Below, in pieces: positions 33,201-45,200 of a DNA stretch of 64,000 nt. This stretch comes from Ocypus olens (taxonomy: Eukaryota > Arthropoda > Insecta > Coleoptera > Staphylinidae): NCBI GenBank assembly GCA_910593695.2, contig OU343065.1:30786762-30850761 (forward strand). The letters are read 5' to 3'. A program made the position numbers and the translations under genes. The notes beneath the pieces were generated by a model, which saw only the letters and a list, made by a program, of their open reading frames with translations, was not told the origin of the DNA and did not search any database. The stretch's first letter is position 1, and the number at the start of each line of letters is the position of its first letter.

Positions 33201-36200
33201 CGCCGCCACTGGTTGCAGGACCACGTGTAGTGTACACACACACCCAACTACGTATCCTACGGGGAGGAGGTCTGGGGGCGCGGTATCACTAGCTCTTTCT
33301 GCATCTCCTAGTTTGTACAACGCTACTGAGTCACTACCTGTAACATCATCAAAATAAGACGGAGGTAATATTTTGATTAAGTGTTGAATATTTTCTGCAA
33401 TACTAAAGGAAATGCAACAGTTATTTATTCAGAGACTCACATATTTATAAATCACCACATATCGTCGCTGTTACTTCAATAGGTCGTATGTCAAAAAAAC
33501 TTGTTTTTCAGAAAGTAAAAAAAACTGTTTAACTTTTATGCTGTAACTTCTTTTAATAAACTAAAATCGGCAAAAAATAAAACTTTAAACACGTTTTGGA
33601 GCACACTATTATAAAAATTTAATATTAATAAGCTGGCAGAGATACTTTCACATACGACATATTAATACTATCATTTGGTTGTAATTATTGACATACGACT
33701 TATTGTAAATAATACTAAAACTACAGGAGTAGGAAAAAAAATCAAGATAAGATAGTACATTAATTTTTCTTTATTAAATACCTACTTAGAACATAGATTT
33801 AGAACATTTAGAAAATAGATTTACAAAAAAAAAGTTTTTGTTCTATGAAAAGTTAATTCACAACTAGACTAGTTGTGAATTAAGTTTTCATAGAACAATC
33901 GGCAGTCACGTGGAATTAGTTCCTTTAATTCCTGTAGATGATTATATTTTGACCCCTCAATGGGCAGAGGCCCGTTATATAAAGGAGGCCTAACTTGATC
34001 AGTTACCATCCGCTTTTGACGATGTGGCAGATCTTTCCACTCATCAGAAAATTTTAGCTTGAATTGAATCACACCTTCTGAAGTGTACTGTAGCGCACAA
34101 ATGTCGGTTACGACAGGATCACCAGATTTTTTCCCAGGCTGTATGCTGCTATAATAAGTAGCTTCAAATTGGTTGAAGTCAGAAAATGACAATGCTACAG
34201 CTTCGTATGGCGATGGACTCTGCCTTGCTCCTGATATTATGTGTAAATAGTCGCTTGGCAGGTACACTTCCCTCCTTCGTCCCAGTTTTCTTTCAATGCA
34301 ACTTCCAGATATTTTTGTTGTATTGTGATAGAGTATTTTATTGATAAATCCAGTAGGGCATTCGACAACTTTACATTTCTGTTTTGGTAGCTGCAGCCAT
34401 CGCTCCAAATAACAATTTTTGAGGGGTTGTACACAATTATTTCTTTATTTAGAAATTTTGTAGCCATGGAGGAAAACACGTCACTTTCGAGACCTCCATC
34501 TGTCTCATTCCACACGTCACAAATTACCTGCTTAATATCCATATTAAAGAACGTCCAATTTGGTTTTGTAGTAATTGGCTGATACATTTAACCTTGGTGC
34601 GAGCAATACTGCTTGGAGATCCACCGCGTAACATAAGATATTTTTATCACTCTTATCTGTTTCCTTCTCATCACGCGCTTGCTGTTTTCTATCCATGTGT
34701 GATTGATAATTTTCTGCAGTTTCCGACCCATTTTTAAATAATGAGCAAGTATTGCATTGGTCTTTTTTTGGGCACCAAATGTCTAAGTTGTTCTTTTTAA
34801 AAACTTTAAAAAATGTTGTCCACGAAGCAGCTGTTTTATTTTCTTCGCCACATTTTTCTTGATATACCTTGTATACATGCCTGTAACTGTCCCATACAGG
34901 TTCCAAATATAACTTTGATGTTGACTTCCTAGCATAGTGGGACTCTACTTTGGATAAACCAGTAAAAAAATCTTCTATTGCTTTGACATGTGCAGTTTCT
35001 TCTTTTAAAACCTCTTCATGTTCCTGCTGCGTACAAACCCAATTTTGCACCGTCTTTTCGCCAATGCCAAGTGTAGCCAAAAACATTTTCTTACATACAG
35101 ATTTATTGACTTTTGTTTCTTGACGTAATTCCTCCTCTATATCACTAACTATTAAAAAATATCTGAAAGTAACTTTTTTCTTACTTGTTTGTGCCGAATC
35201 CCTTCTATGTTTTGGAACAGTTGGTAAAACTTGTCCTCTAACAAATTCTTTTTTAGCATCCCAAGATGCCAAGTTCCAGAAAGAAGTAAATATATATTTT
35301 CTCTGATCTTCTGAACATTTAAAATTTTGACGTGGTCCACCCTTCCCTTGTTTCACTGTATGACCAGGACATTTTATATTATATAGATCGCTCTTGCTTA
35401 GTTGCTGTTTGGCAGTATTTTCTATCTACATTTTTTTTGAACCCAATGTAGGATTTGCCATGCAAATTAAATCCCCATTTTTAGTTGTCTTCCACATTTT
35501 TAGATTAGCTTGTCCCTTACTTCTTCTTTTTTCACTTTGACGACCATCAGTTGCAGATGTTGAAAAATCTTGTATGGTCTCATTATCTGATGTATAATCC
35601 TCAAAAAATTCTTCACCTGAAGATTCTTCAAAATCTAATTCTTGGTGTTTGTTTAATGATTCGGCAGGAGTAGCTACTTTAATTTTTTTTAAAGAAGTAT
35701 TGTCATTGGTAACAGGAACAATGCTCTCACTTCCCAATTGTTCCCACTCTAATATTTCATTGCTTTCTTCTATGTTTGCAATCGTAGAAGTATTTTCAGG
35801 TGCCATCTCTACTGTCTCCACTGTCAAATTGCTACTATTTTGCTGCTTAATCGCTTGTAGCAATAAACGATTGAACATTTTAATATTGATATAATATTAA
35901 ACAAAGCAATATATCGTATGTCAACATCAAATTTAGTATGAAGCCCTAGGAAGCTAAGTTTTTTAGAAATTATGTTATGTTATACCTCATTTAATAACCA
36001 GGCGAACTAAATGCGAAAGTCATATTTACACTATAAAAAGTCACCAGAAAAGTAACCAGACATATTTTGGCGGTAAAAATAAAATTATTTCAAATTCTTT
36101 TATCCATAACATTCATTCAACAATTATATCAACATATAAATTAATTCTAGGCAAACTTTCTTGATTATATAGTCAATGATATAGTATATAATATTAAAAT

Positions 36201-39200
36201 AAGTACGAGACCCTCTTAAGAATTTAGGGGCACACTGAAAAACTCAAGTTGTACATATATTTATTTACATATAAAGTGGATTGAAGTATTAGGTATATTT
36301 TAAAAATACATATAATTCTGTAAAAGGTTTGAAATATAAATACTAGATTGTCGTGAAATAGAATTTTATTAAATTAAATCAATTTGCTATTTAAAAACGT
36401 ATAATAACTTACTTAAAATAAATCTCTTTCATTAATGTATATAATGTTTAACGGGACTTCTTTGGCATGTCATCTCTATTCTTTAATTCAATTAATATTT
36501 AATTGTAGCAATTTCATTTTTAAAGAAAAATTCTCCGCACACAAAATTTTTGCTGCTTTCATTGTAGATATCTTCGGTCGCTGGAAGTCCTTCAAAACGT
36601 TTAGGACTTGTTACTGCCCCAATCTGCTTTCACCCCCTAATTGTGTGAAACTCCATACTTCTAGCCAATCCTAAATATAATGTATATTTATGATTTTATT
36701 CCATATTGTAATAACTTGCGCCACACTTACCTAATGAATCGACAATTTTGTGTACGACGGCAGTAGGTTTTAAAGCCACTTGCATTAAAGTTTTATATAA
36801 GATACTTTTAGATTGTTTTTCCTCGAGCGTTAATGCTCCAAAATCCAAGCATTTCCGTTTCTTGGGGGGCGAAAATGACACCAAACTTGTGCCGGCATAT
36901 ATCCATAGTTAAAAATAAAATAACTATTTCCAAGAAAATCGCGGGATGAGAGGAATCCATTCTTACACGATCAACGGAAGAAATAACTGACTAAAAACAC
37001 AGAAACTGAGCCGAAACGCGTGGAATCGGTGGGACACAAGGAATAGCGAGCGATCAGCTGATCATAACAACGGCCATTACTGTTTTATGCAATTTGGGCC
37101 TGTGTAAAAACGGCGCCCCTTTGGCCAATCACAACAACGTATTTTGGCGGCAATAATTTGATTTACTCCGCCTGGTTATTAAATGAGGTATAATAACAAA
37201 ATGTGCACTTATTATAATTAAAATTAGTTTAGAAAGCAAAAGTGAAGAGCAGGTCAACTTTGCGGAATTTTTATTTTGTATTTTTAGGTTAGATTTGTTG
37301 ATTCATAGTTTTAATGTATTTATGAAGATATTCTAGTACTTTTTCACACGCAAAATTAGTATTTAAAACAAACTGCAACTTACCTATAACAACGATGAAT
37401 TTGTTATATTGAAACCTTAATTAAAACCCACATAAACACGAGGTAAACACTTGTAAACAAACCAGCGCTTGACATACGAGTAATTGCATCAACTAAATGA
37501 AGAGAGATGGCGCTATAGGAAATATTGCAAGTACGCATTTTATTTTATATTCTATTTCTCTCTGGCTTTTGACTTGAGAGGTTTTGCTAGTATATAGCCG
37601 TCGTAACTCAAAATCCATTTTTTACGACCTATTGAAGTAACAGCGACGATATACAATTTGGCGTTATAGTCTGTCCAAGCTATTGGCCTTGAAATAGGGG
37701 TATGACAAGAGATATGGGAAACGAGCTTTACGCCGCTAATATTAGATGGCGCCACCATAAACATTCGATGGGTTTCTTTAAATTATGTTTGTTGCTAACA
37801 CTAGACGGCGCTTTACCGGTAAAATTTATCTACATGCCGTGTAATTCCCCGTGTTACTTGAAAGAAACGCAGAATGTTATTCCATGCCTCGAAACATACC
37901 GATGGGGGCGCTACGATCGCGGTGAACAGCTGTAGAAAACGAGTACTCTGTTCGATTTCCCGTTTAGTTCCGTGTACAAGTTTCTCATTTTATTTTAAAA
38001 ACTGTGCTTGATTTGATAACTCTGTTTAAAGTGGCAATATTGTTGCAGTGGTATATTTAAATAGATAATTGTATCAAAATTGCTTTGTAAACTTTCCTTT
38101 CTTCGAATAACATCCGAAGACATAACAATTTGTATTAAATTTATTCATTATTCACAATACACACGAGAAACACCCAAAATTACAAACGGCAGCAATGCTA
38201 AACCATGTAAAATGTAAAGTACTCGTTTACATGAGTACTGACTTTCTCCACCAGGGTGCGTCCAACTCTCTTTCGAGGCCAATCCTACCCTTATTTAGAT
38301 ATATTTTTTGACTCCCATACGCAGGGGTATGACAAGAGATATGGGAAACAGGGCATAAGAAATCGAGCTTTACGCCGCTAATATTAGATGGCGCCACCAT
38401 AAAAATTCGATGGATTTCTGTAAATGATGTTTGTTGCTAACACTAGACGGCGTTTTTCTGGTAAAATTTATCTACATGCCGTGTAACTTGAAACGTAGAA
38501 TGTCAGTGTGGAAATCGAGGACGAATAAAATAATCATTTGTTGTGTTGGCCTCATAGCACAATATGTACAAAATATATGTGTACATCACCCGATGAAACG
38601 TTATTAACAAGGTAAATATTGGTAAACAAAATCACTATGTTTTACTATTTATATTAAGTAGAATAAATATTATACAACTTGCCCAAGTGGTTTTGTTCAC
38701 ACGAACATTCTCGAAAGGAGAGTGCAGAAAACTTGTGGAAGTATAATGTTTAATTAATATAAATTGTAAAACAAGCAAAACCAAGTGTTTTTGATTCCCA
38801 ATATTTAACTTATTTTAGTGTAGTACGAAAGAATATATACACACACACACACGTATTGGTTGTGTGCATGCGTTGGTGTTAGTTCACGCCGCTATTCACA
38901 GATGGCGCTTATCAATTCCAATTGATCAACATGCCTTGTCGCTTTCAGTTATTCCATGGTCCGAGCTATTGGCCTCGAAACATACCGATGGGGGCGCTAC
39001 GATCGCGGTGAACAGCTGTAGAAAACGAGTACTCCGTTCGATTTCCCGTTTAGTTCTGTGTACAAGTTTCTCATTTGAGGCCAATCGACCTCCCCTTATT
39101 GAGATATATTTTGTAGCATTTAGAAATATTTTTCGACTCCCATACGTGTTTGGCACTAGATGGCGTAACTATTTTGCTTAATTTCTGTGAATCTATTAAT

Positions 39201-42200
39201 GAATTGCTTACCTAAGCCTAATCCACCCCCAGGATCCAACCGAGCCACGTGCTGTTTGAACGCCCTTCGCACCGTGTTGTCCAGCTGCGCCCAGGACGTC
39301 GACGCGCCCACGCTTGTATTCGCGATGGCGATCTCGTTGAGCGCGTTCATGCCGTCGCAGTCGTTCTCGAAGTGCTCGTTGTAGTACTTGTGGAAACTCT
39401 GCGGTTGGCCCAAGTACACGGCGATCGTGATCTTCTTGCCGTCCGGTTCCGCCTCCGGTTGCGGTTCGTCGGTCGGTATAAGGTCGTTCAGGGGGTCCAT
39501 GCTGTTGCTGTTGCTCATGTCCTGGGGGATGTTGTTCGGCGTTCCGCTCACCATCCTCTGGAGGCGCTCGTTGTTTTGCTTGAGACTCAACATTTCACTC
39601 TGGAAAAAGATCTTCTCTTAATTACGCAATTCCGTCTTCGGTCTTGACTGATTCACTGGAAGTCGCAGGGTATTGATACAATCGCCAAAGTGGAGTAATG
39701 ATTAAAGGCCCAGCGACAACTGAGAAAAATCGCAATTTGCAATTGACCGTCATGACAATCAACCTGGTGATTGTATTGTGTGAGCCGCAAAATTTTGTTT
39801 CAGAGTTGGCTGTGAGATAAATGAGGTATGTCGCATATTATTACGTCAAGAGACTAGATTATAGTCTGTCCACGGTACACATAGAGTTGTAAAAACGCCC
39901 ACAATTGCCATTTGTTCTGATTTACACTATGTAAATTTATTTAAACAGAGCTAGTGGCGCCTTAAAAATATTAAGTATAGATTCCTTGGTGGACACTGAA
40001 AAATGCTTCGCACGGCGTCGTTTTGACAGAGATAGAGCCATTACAATGAAACAAGCAGAAAGGTACTCGATCGCAAACAGACGCTAACAGCCAACACAAT
40101 ACAATGAGGCAATCAGCTGACGATCGCGTCAACCATTTGCATTCGTACTGCGTGATTTGGACGTGCGGATTTCCCGCAATTTTTCGAATCGGCCAGTAAG
40201 AATAATGCGTTGGCGATTGTAAGCGTTTTTACAACTCTATGTGTATCGTGGACAGGCTATAGTGCTTAATTGAATGAATTAATCTCAGACATGAGTGCTA
40301 TGTTTCTCTTTCTCAGACATAGCCAACTCAGAAACAAAATTCTGTGACGCATACAGGGTGTAGCATTTTAAATTGCCACCCCAAATATCTCGAAACCTGA
40401 GCAACGTGGCAAAAAATGTTTCAGATGAAAGTTGTAGGGTTCGGAGTGGGACATATGCTGGTGACCTTTATCTTTTATCTGAAACATGTTTTGCCATGTT
40501 GCTCAGGTTTCGAGATATTTGGGGTGGCAATTTAAAATGGGGCACCCTGTATACGTAAGCCGTTGACTTGTTAGATTTATTACTTACTCTCATTTTCATC
40601 ACAGTGTCTTTCAGGCTTTCCAGCTGGTGGGCGGAGCTTAACGCTTCGAGTCTGATATCCGTTAGGACCAGATCCTTCTCTCGGAGTTGCTTCTGGAGTT
40701 CGGCGACTTCGAGTCCCGAGTCCGTGGGCGCGGGGGGCGGGGGACTCGCCTGCTGCCTCTCGTTTTCTCCATCGTTCTGGCACTGGACTTTCGTCACTTT
40801 GGCATTTCTGGAGAAGGCTTTCGTGAAGGAGCTCCTCAGCTGCACAAAATAGAACACTGCATGTCAAAAATACATTAATTCTAAGCCGATTTGCAAATTT
40901 TCAGGGCAATTCCGTGTGTGGCTGATTTTTGACAATTTTTCCAATCGCGAGATGTAAATTTCGCAATCTTCCAATTCAATTTTCAAACGTCGCCATTTTG
41001 TTTTCAGTAAGGGAACGTCAACTATTTTATAGTAAGTCAAAAATACATTCATTCTGAGTCGATTTGCAAATTTTGGAGGCAATTCCGTGTGTGGCAGATT
41101 TTTTAGAATTTTTTCAATCGCGAGATGTAAATTTTGTTTCCTCGAATTCAAGTTTCGAATGGCGCCATTTTGTTGTCAGCAAGGGAACGTCAACTATTTT
41201 ATAGTAAGTCAAAAATACTTTCATTCTGAGTCGATTTGCAAATTTTGAAGGCAATTCCGTGTGTGGCAGATTTTTTAGAATTTTTCCAATCGCGAGATGT
41301 AAATTTCGCAATCTTCCAATTCAATTTTCAAACGTCGCCATTTTGTTTTCAGTAAGGGAACGTCAACTATTTTATAGTAAGTCAAAAATACATTCATTCT
41401 GAATCGATTTGCAAATTTTGAAGGCAATTCCGTGTGTGGCAGATTTTTTAGAATTTTTCCAATCGCGAGATGTAAATTTCGCAATCTTCCAATTCAATTT
41501 TCAAACGTCGCCATTTTGTTTTCAGTAAGGGAACGTCAACTATTTTATAGTAAGTCAAAAATACATTAATTCTGAGCCGATTTGCAAATTTTGAAGGCAA
41601 TTCCGTGAGTGACTGATTTTTTACAATTTTTCCAATCGCGAGATGTAAATTTCGCAATCTTCCAATTCAATTTTCAAACGTCGCCATTTTGTTTTCAGTA
41701 AGGGAACGTCAACTATTTTATAGTAAGTCAAAAATACATTCATTCTGAATCGATTTGCAAATTTTGAAGGCAATTCCGTGTGTGGCAGATTTTTTAGAAT
41801 TTTTCCAATCGCGAGATGTAAATTTCGCAATCTTCCAATTCAATTTTCAAACGTCGCCATTTTGTTTTCAGTAAGGGAACGTCAACTATTTTATAGTAAG
41901 TCAAAAATACATTCATTCTGAGTCGATTTGCAAATTTTGAAGGCAATTCCGTGTGTGGCAGATTTTTTAGAATTTTTCCAATCGCGAGATGTAAATTTCG
42001 CAATCTTCCAATTCAATTTTCAAACGTCGCCATTTTGTTTTCAGGAAGGGAACGTCAACTATTTTATAGTAAGTCAAAAATACATTCATTCTGAATCGAT
42101 TTGCAAATTTTGAAGGCAATTCCGTGTGTGGCAGATTTTTTAGAATTTTTTCAATCGCGAGATGTAAATTTTGTTTCCTCGAATTCAAGTTTCGAGTGTC

Positions 42201-45200
42201 GCCATTTTGTTTTCAGCAAGGGAACGTCAACTATTTTATAACAAGTCAAAAATACATTCATTCTGAGCCGATTTGCAAATTTTCAAGGCAATTCCGTGTG
42301 TGGCAGATTTTTTAGAATTTTTCCAATCGCGAGATGTAAATTTCGCAATCTTCCAATTCAATTTTCAAACGTCGCCATTTTGTTTTCAGTAAGGGAACGT
42401 CAACTATTTTATAGTAAGTCAAAAATACATTCATTCTGAGTCGATTTGCAAATTTTGAAGGCAATTCCGTGTGTGGCAGATTTTTTAGAATTTTTCCAAT
42501 CGCGAGATGTAAATTTCGCAATCTTCAAATTCAATTTTCAAACGTCGCCATTTTGTTTTCAGTAAGGGAACATTAACCATTTTATAGTAAGTCAAAAATA
42601 CATTCATTCTGAGTCGATTTGCAAATTTTCAAGGCAATTCCGTGTGTGGCAGATTTTTTAGAATTTTTCCAATCGCGAGATGTAAATTTTGTTTCCTCGA
42701 ACTCAATTTTCAAACGTCGCCATTTTGTTTTCAGTAAGGGAACATCAACCATTTTATAGTAAGTCAAAAATACATTCATTCTGAGTCGATTTGCAAATTT
42801 TCGAGGCAATTCCGTGTGTGGCAGATTTTTTAGAATTTTTCCAATCGCGAGATGTAAATTTTGTTTCCTCGAATTCAATTTTCAAACGTCGCCATTTTGT
42901 TTTCAGTAAGGGAACATCAACCATTTTATAGTAAGTCAAAAATACATTCATTCTGAGTCGATTTGCAAATTTTCAAGGCAATTCCGTGTGTGGCAGATTT
43001 TTTAGAATTTTTCCAATCGCGAGATGTAAATTTCGCAATCTTGCAATTCAATTTTCAAACGTCGCCATTTTGTTTTCAGTAAGGGAACGTCAACTATTTT
43101 ATAGTAAGTCAAAAACACATTCATTCTGAGTCGATTTGCAAATTTTCAAGGCAATTCCGTTTGTGGCAGATTATTTAGAATATTTCAATCGCGAGATGTA
43201 AATTTTGTTTCCTAGAATTCAATTTTCAAACGTCGCCATTTTGTTTTCAGTAAGGGAACGTCAACTATTTTATAGTAAGTCAAAAATACATTCATTCTGA
43301 GTCGATTTGCAAATTTTCAAGGCAATTCCGTGTGTGGCAGATTTTTTAGAATTTTTTCAATCGCGAGATGTAAATTTCGCAATCTTCCAATTCAATTTTC
43401 AAACGTCGCCATTTTGTTTTCAGCAAGGGAACGTCAACTATTTTATAGTAAGTCAAAAATACATTCATTCTGAGTCGATTTGCACATTTTCAAGGCAATT
43501 CCGTGTGTGGCAGATTTTTTAGAATTTTTTCAATCGCGAGATGTAAATTTCGCAATCTTCCAATTCAATTTTCAAACGTCGCCATTTTGTTTTCAGCAAG
43601 GGAACGTCAACTATTTTATAGTAAGTCAAAAATACATTCATTCTGAGTCGATTTGCAAATTTTGAAGGCAATTCCGTGTGTGGCAGATTTTTTAGAATTT
43701 TTTCAATCGCGAGATGTAAATTTTGTTTCCTCCAATTCAAGTTTCTAGTGTCGCCATTTTGTTTTCAGTAAGGGGACGTAAACTATTTTATAGTAAATCA
43801 AAAATACATTCATTCTCAGTCGATTTGCAAATTTTCAAGGCAATTCCGTGTGTGGCAGATTTTTTAGAATTTTTTCAATCGCGAGATGTAAATTTTGTTT
43901 CCTCGAATTCAAGTTTCGAGTGTCGCCATTTTGTTTTCAGCAAGGGAACGTCAACTATTTTATAACAAGTCAAAAATACATTCATTCTGAGTCGATTTGC
44001 AAATTTTCAAGGCAATTCCGTGTGTGGCAGATTTTTTAGAATTTTTCCAATCGCGAGATGTAAATTTCGCAATCTTCCAATTCAATTTTCAAACGTCGCC
44101 ATTTTGTTTTCAGTAAGGGAACGTCAACTATTTTATAGTAAGTCAAAAATACATTCATTCTGAGTCGATTTGCAAATTTTGAAGGCAATTCCGTGTGTGG
44201 CAGATTTTTTAGAATTTTTCCAATCGCGAGATGTAAATTTCGCAATCTTCAAATTCAATTTTCAAACGTCGCCATTTTGTTTTCAGTAAGGGAACATCAA
44301 CCATTTTATAGTAAGTCAAAAATACATTCATTCTGAGTCGATTTGCAAATTTTCAAGGCAATTCCGTGTGTGGCAGATTTTTTAGAATTTTTCCAATCGC
44401 GAGATGTAAATTTTGTTTCCTCGAACTCAATTTTCAAACGTCGCCATTTTGTTTTCAGTAAGGGAACATCAACCATTTTATAGTAAGTCAAAAATACATT
44501 CATTCTGAGTCGATTTGCAAATTTTCGAGGCAATTCCGTGTGTGGCAGATTTTTTAGAATTTTTCCAATCGCGAGATGTAAATTTTGTTTCCTCGAATTC
44601 AATTTTCAAACGTCGCCATTTTGTTTTCAGTAAGGGAACATCAACCATTTTATAGTAAGTCAAAAATACATTCATTCTGAGTCGATTTGCAAATTTTCAA
44701 GGCAATTCCGTGTGTGGCAGATTTTTTAGAATTTTTCCAATCGCGAGATGTAAATTTCGCAATCTTGCAATTCAATTTTCAAACGTCGCCATTTTGTTTT
44801 CAGTAAGGGAACGTCAACTATTTTATGGTAAGTCAAAAACACATTCATTCTGAGTCGATTTGCAAATTTTCAAGGCAATTCCGTTTGTGGCAGATTATTT
44901 AGAATATTTCAATCGCGAGATGTAAATTTTGTTTCCTAGAATTCAATTTTCAAACGTCGCCATTTTGTTTTCAGTAGGGGAACGTCAACTATTTTATAGT
45001 AAGTCAAAAATACATTCATTCTGAGTCGATTTGCAAATTTTCAAGGCAATTCCGTGTGTGGCAGATTTTTTAGAATTTTTTCAATCGCGAGATGTAAATT
45101 TCGCAATCTTCCAATTCAATTTTCAAACGTCGCCATTTTGTTTTCAGCAAGGGAACGTCAACTATTTTATAGTAAGTCAAAAATACATTCATTCTGAGTC

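Larger units (their letters stand above)
33459..37652 (-). mobile_element. 4.2-kb DNA transposon with 30-bp TIRs, inserted in a NAV intron
   Basis: Perfect 30-bp inverted ends lie at 33459-33488 and 37623-37652 (tip ATATCGTCGCTGTTACTTCA). Subterminal words CATACGAC / CGTATGTCA recur inside both ends. The minus-strand frame at 33869-35878 encodes a broken transposase. The target-site duplication is short or unclear (AT or TAT). A second TIR element (35985-37188) sits just upstream of the transposase start. The transposon is in the same transcriptional orientation as NAV. Confidence 0.85.
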
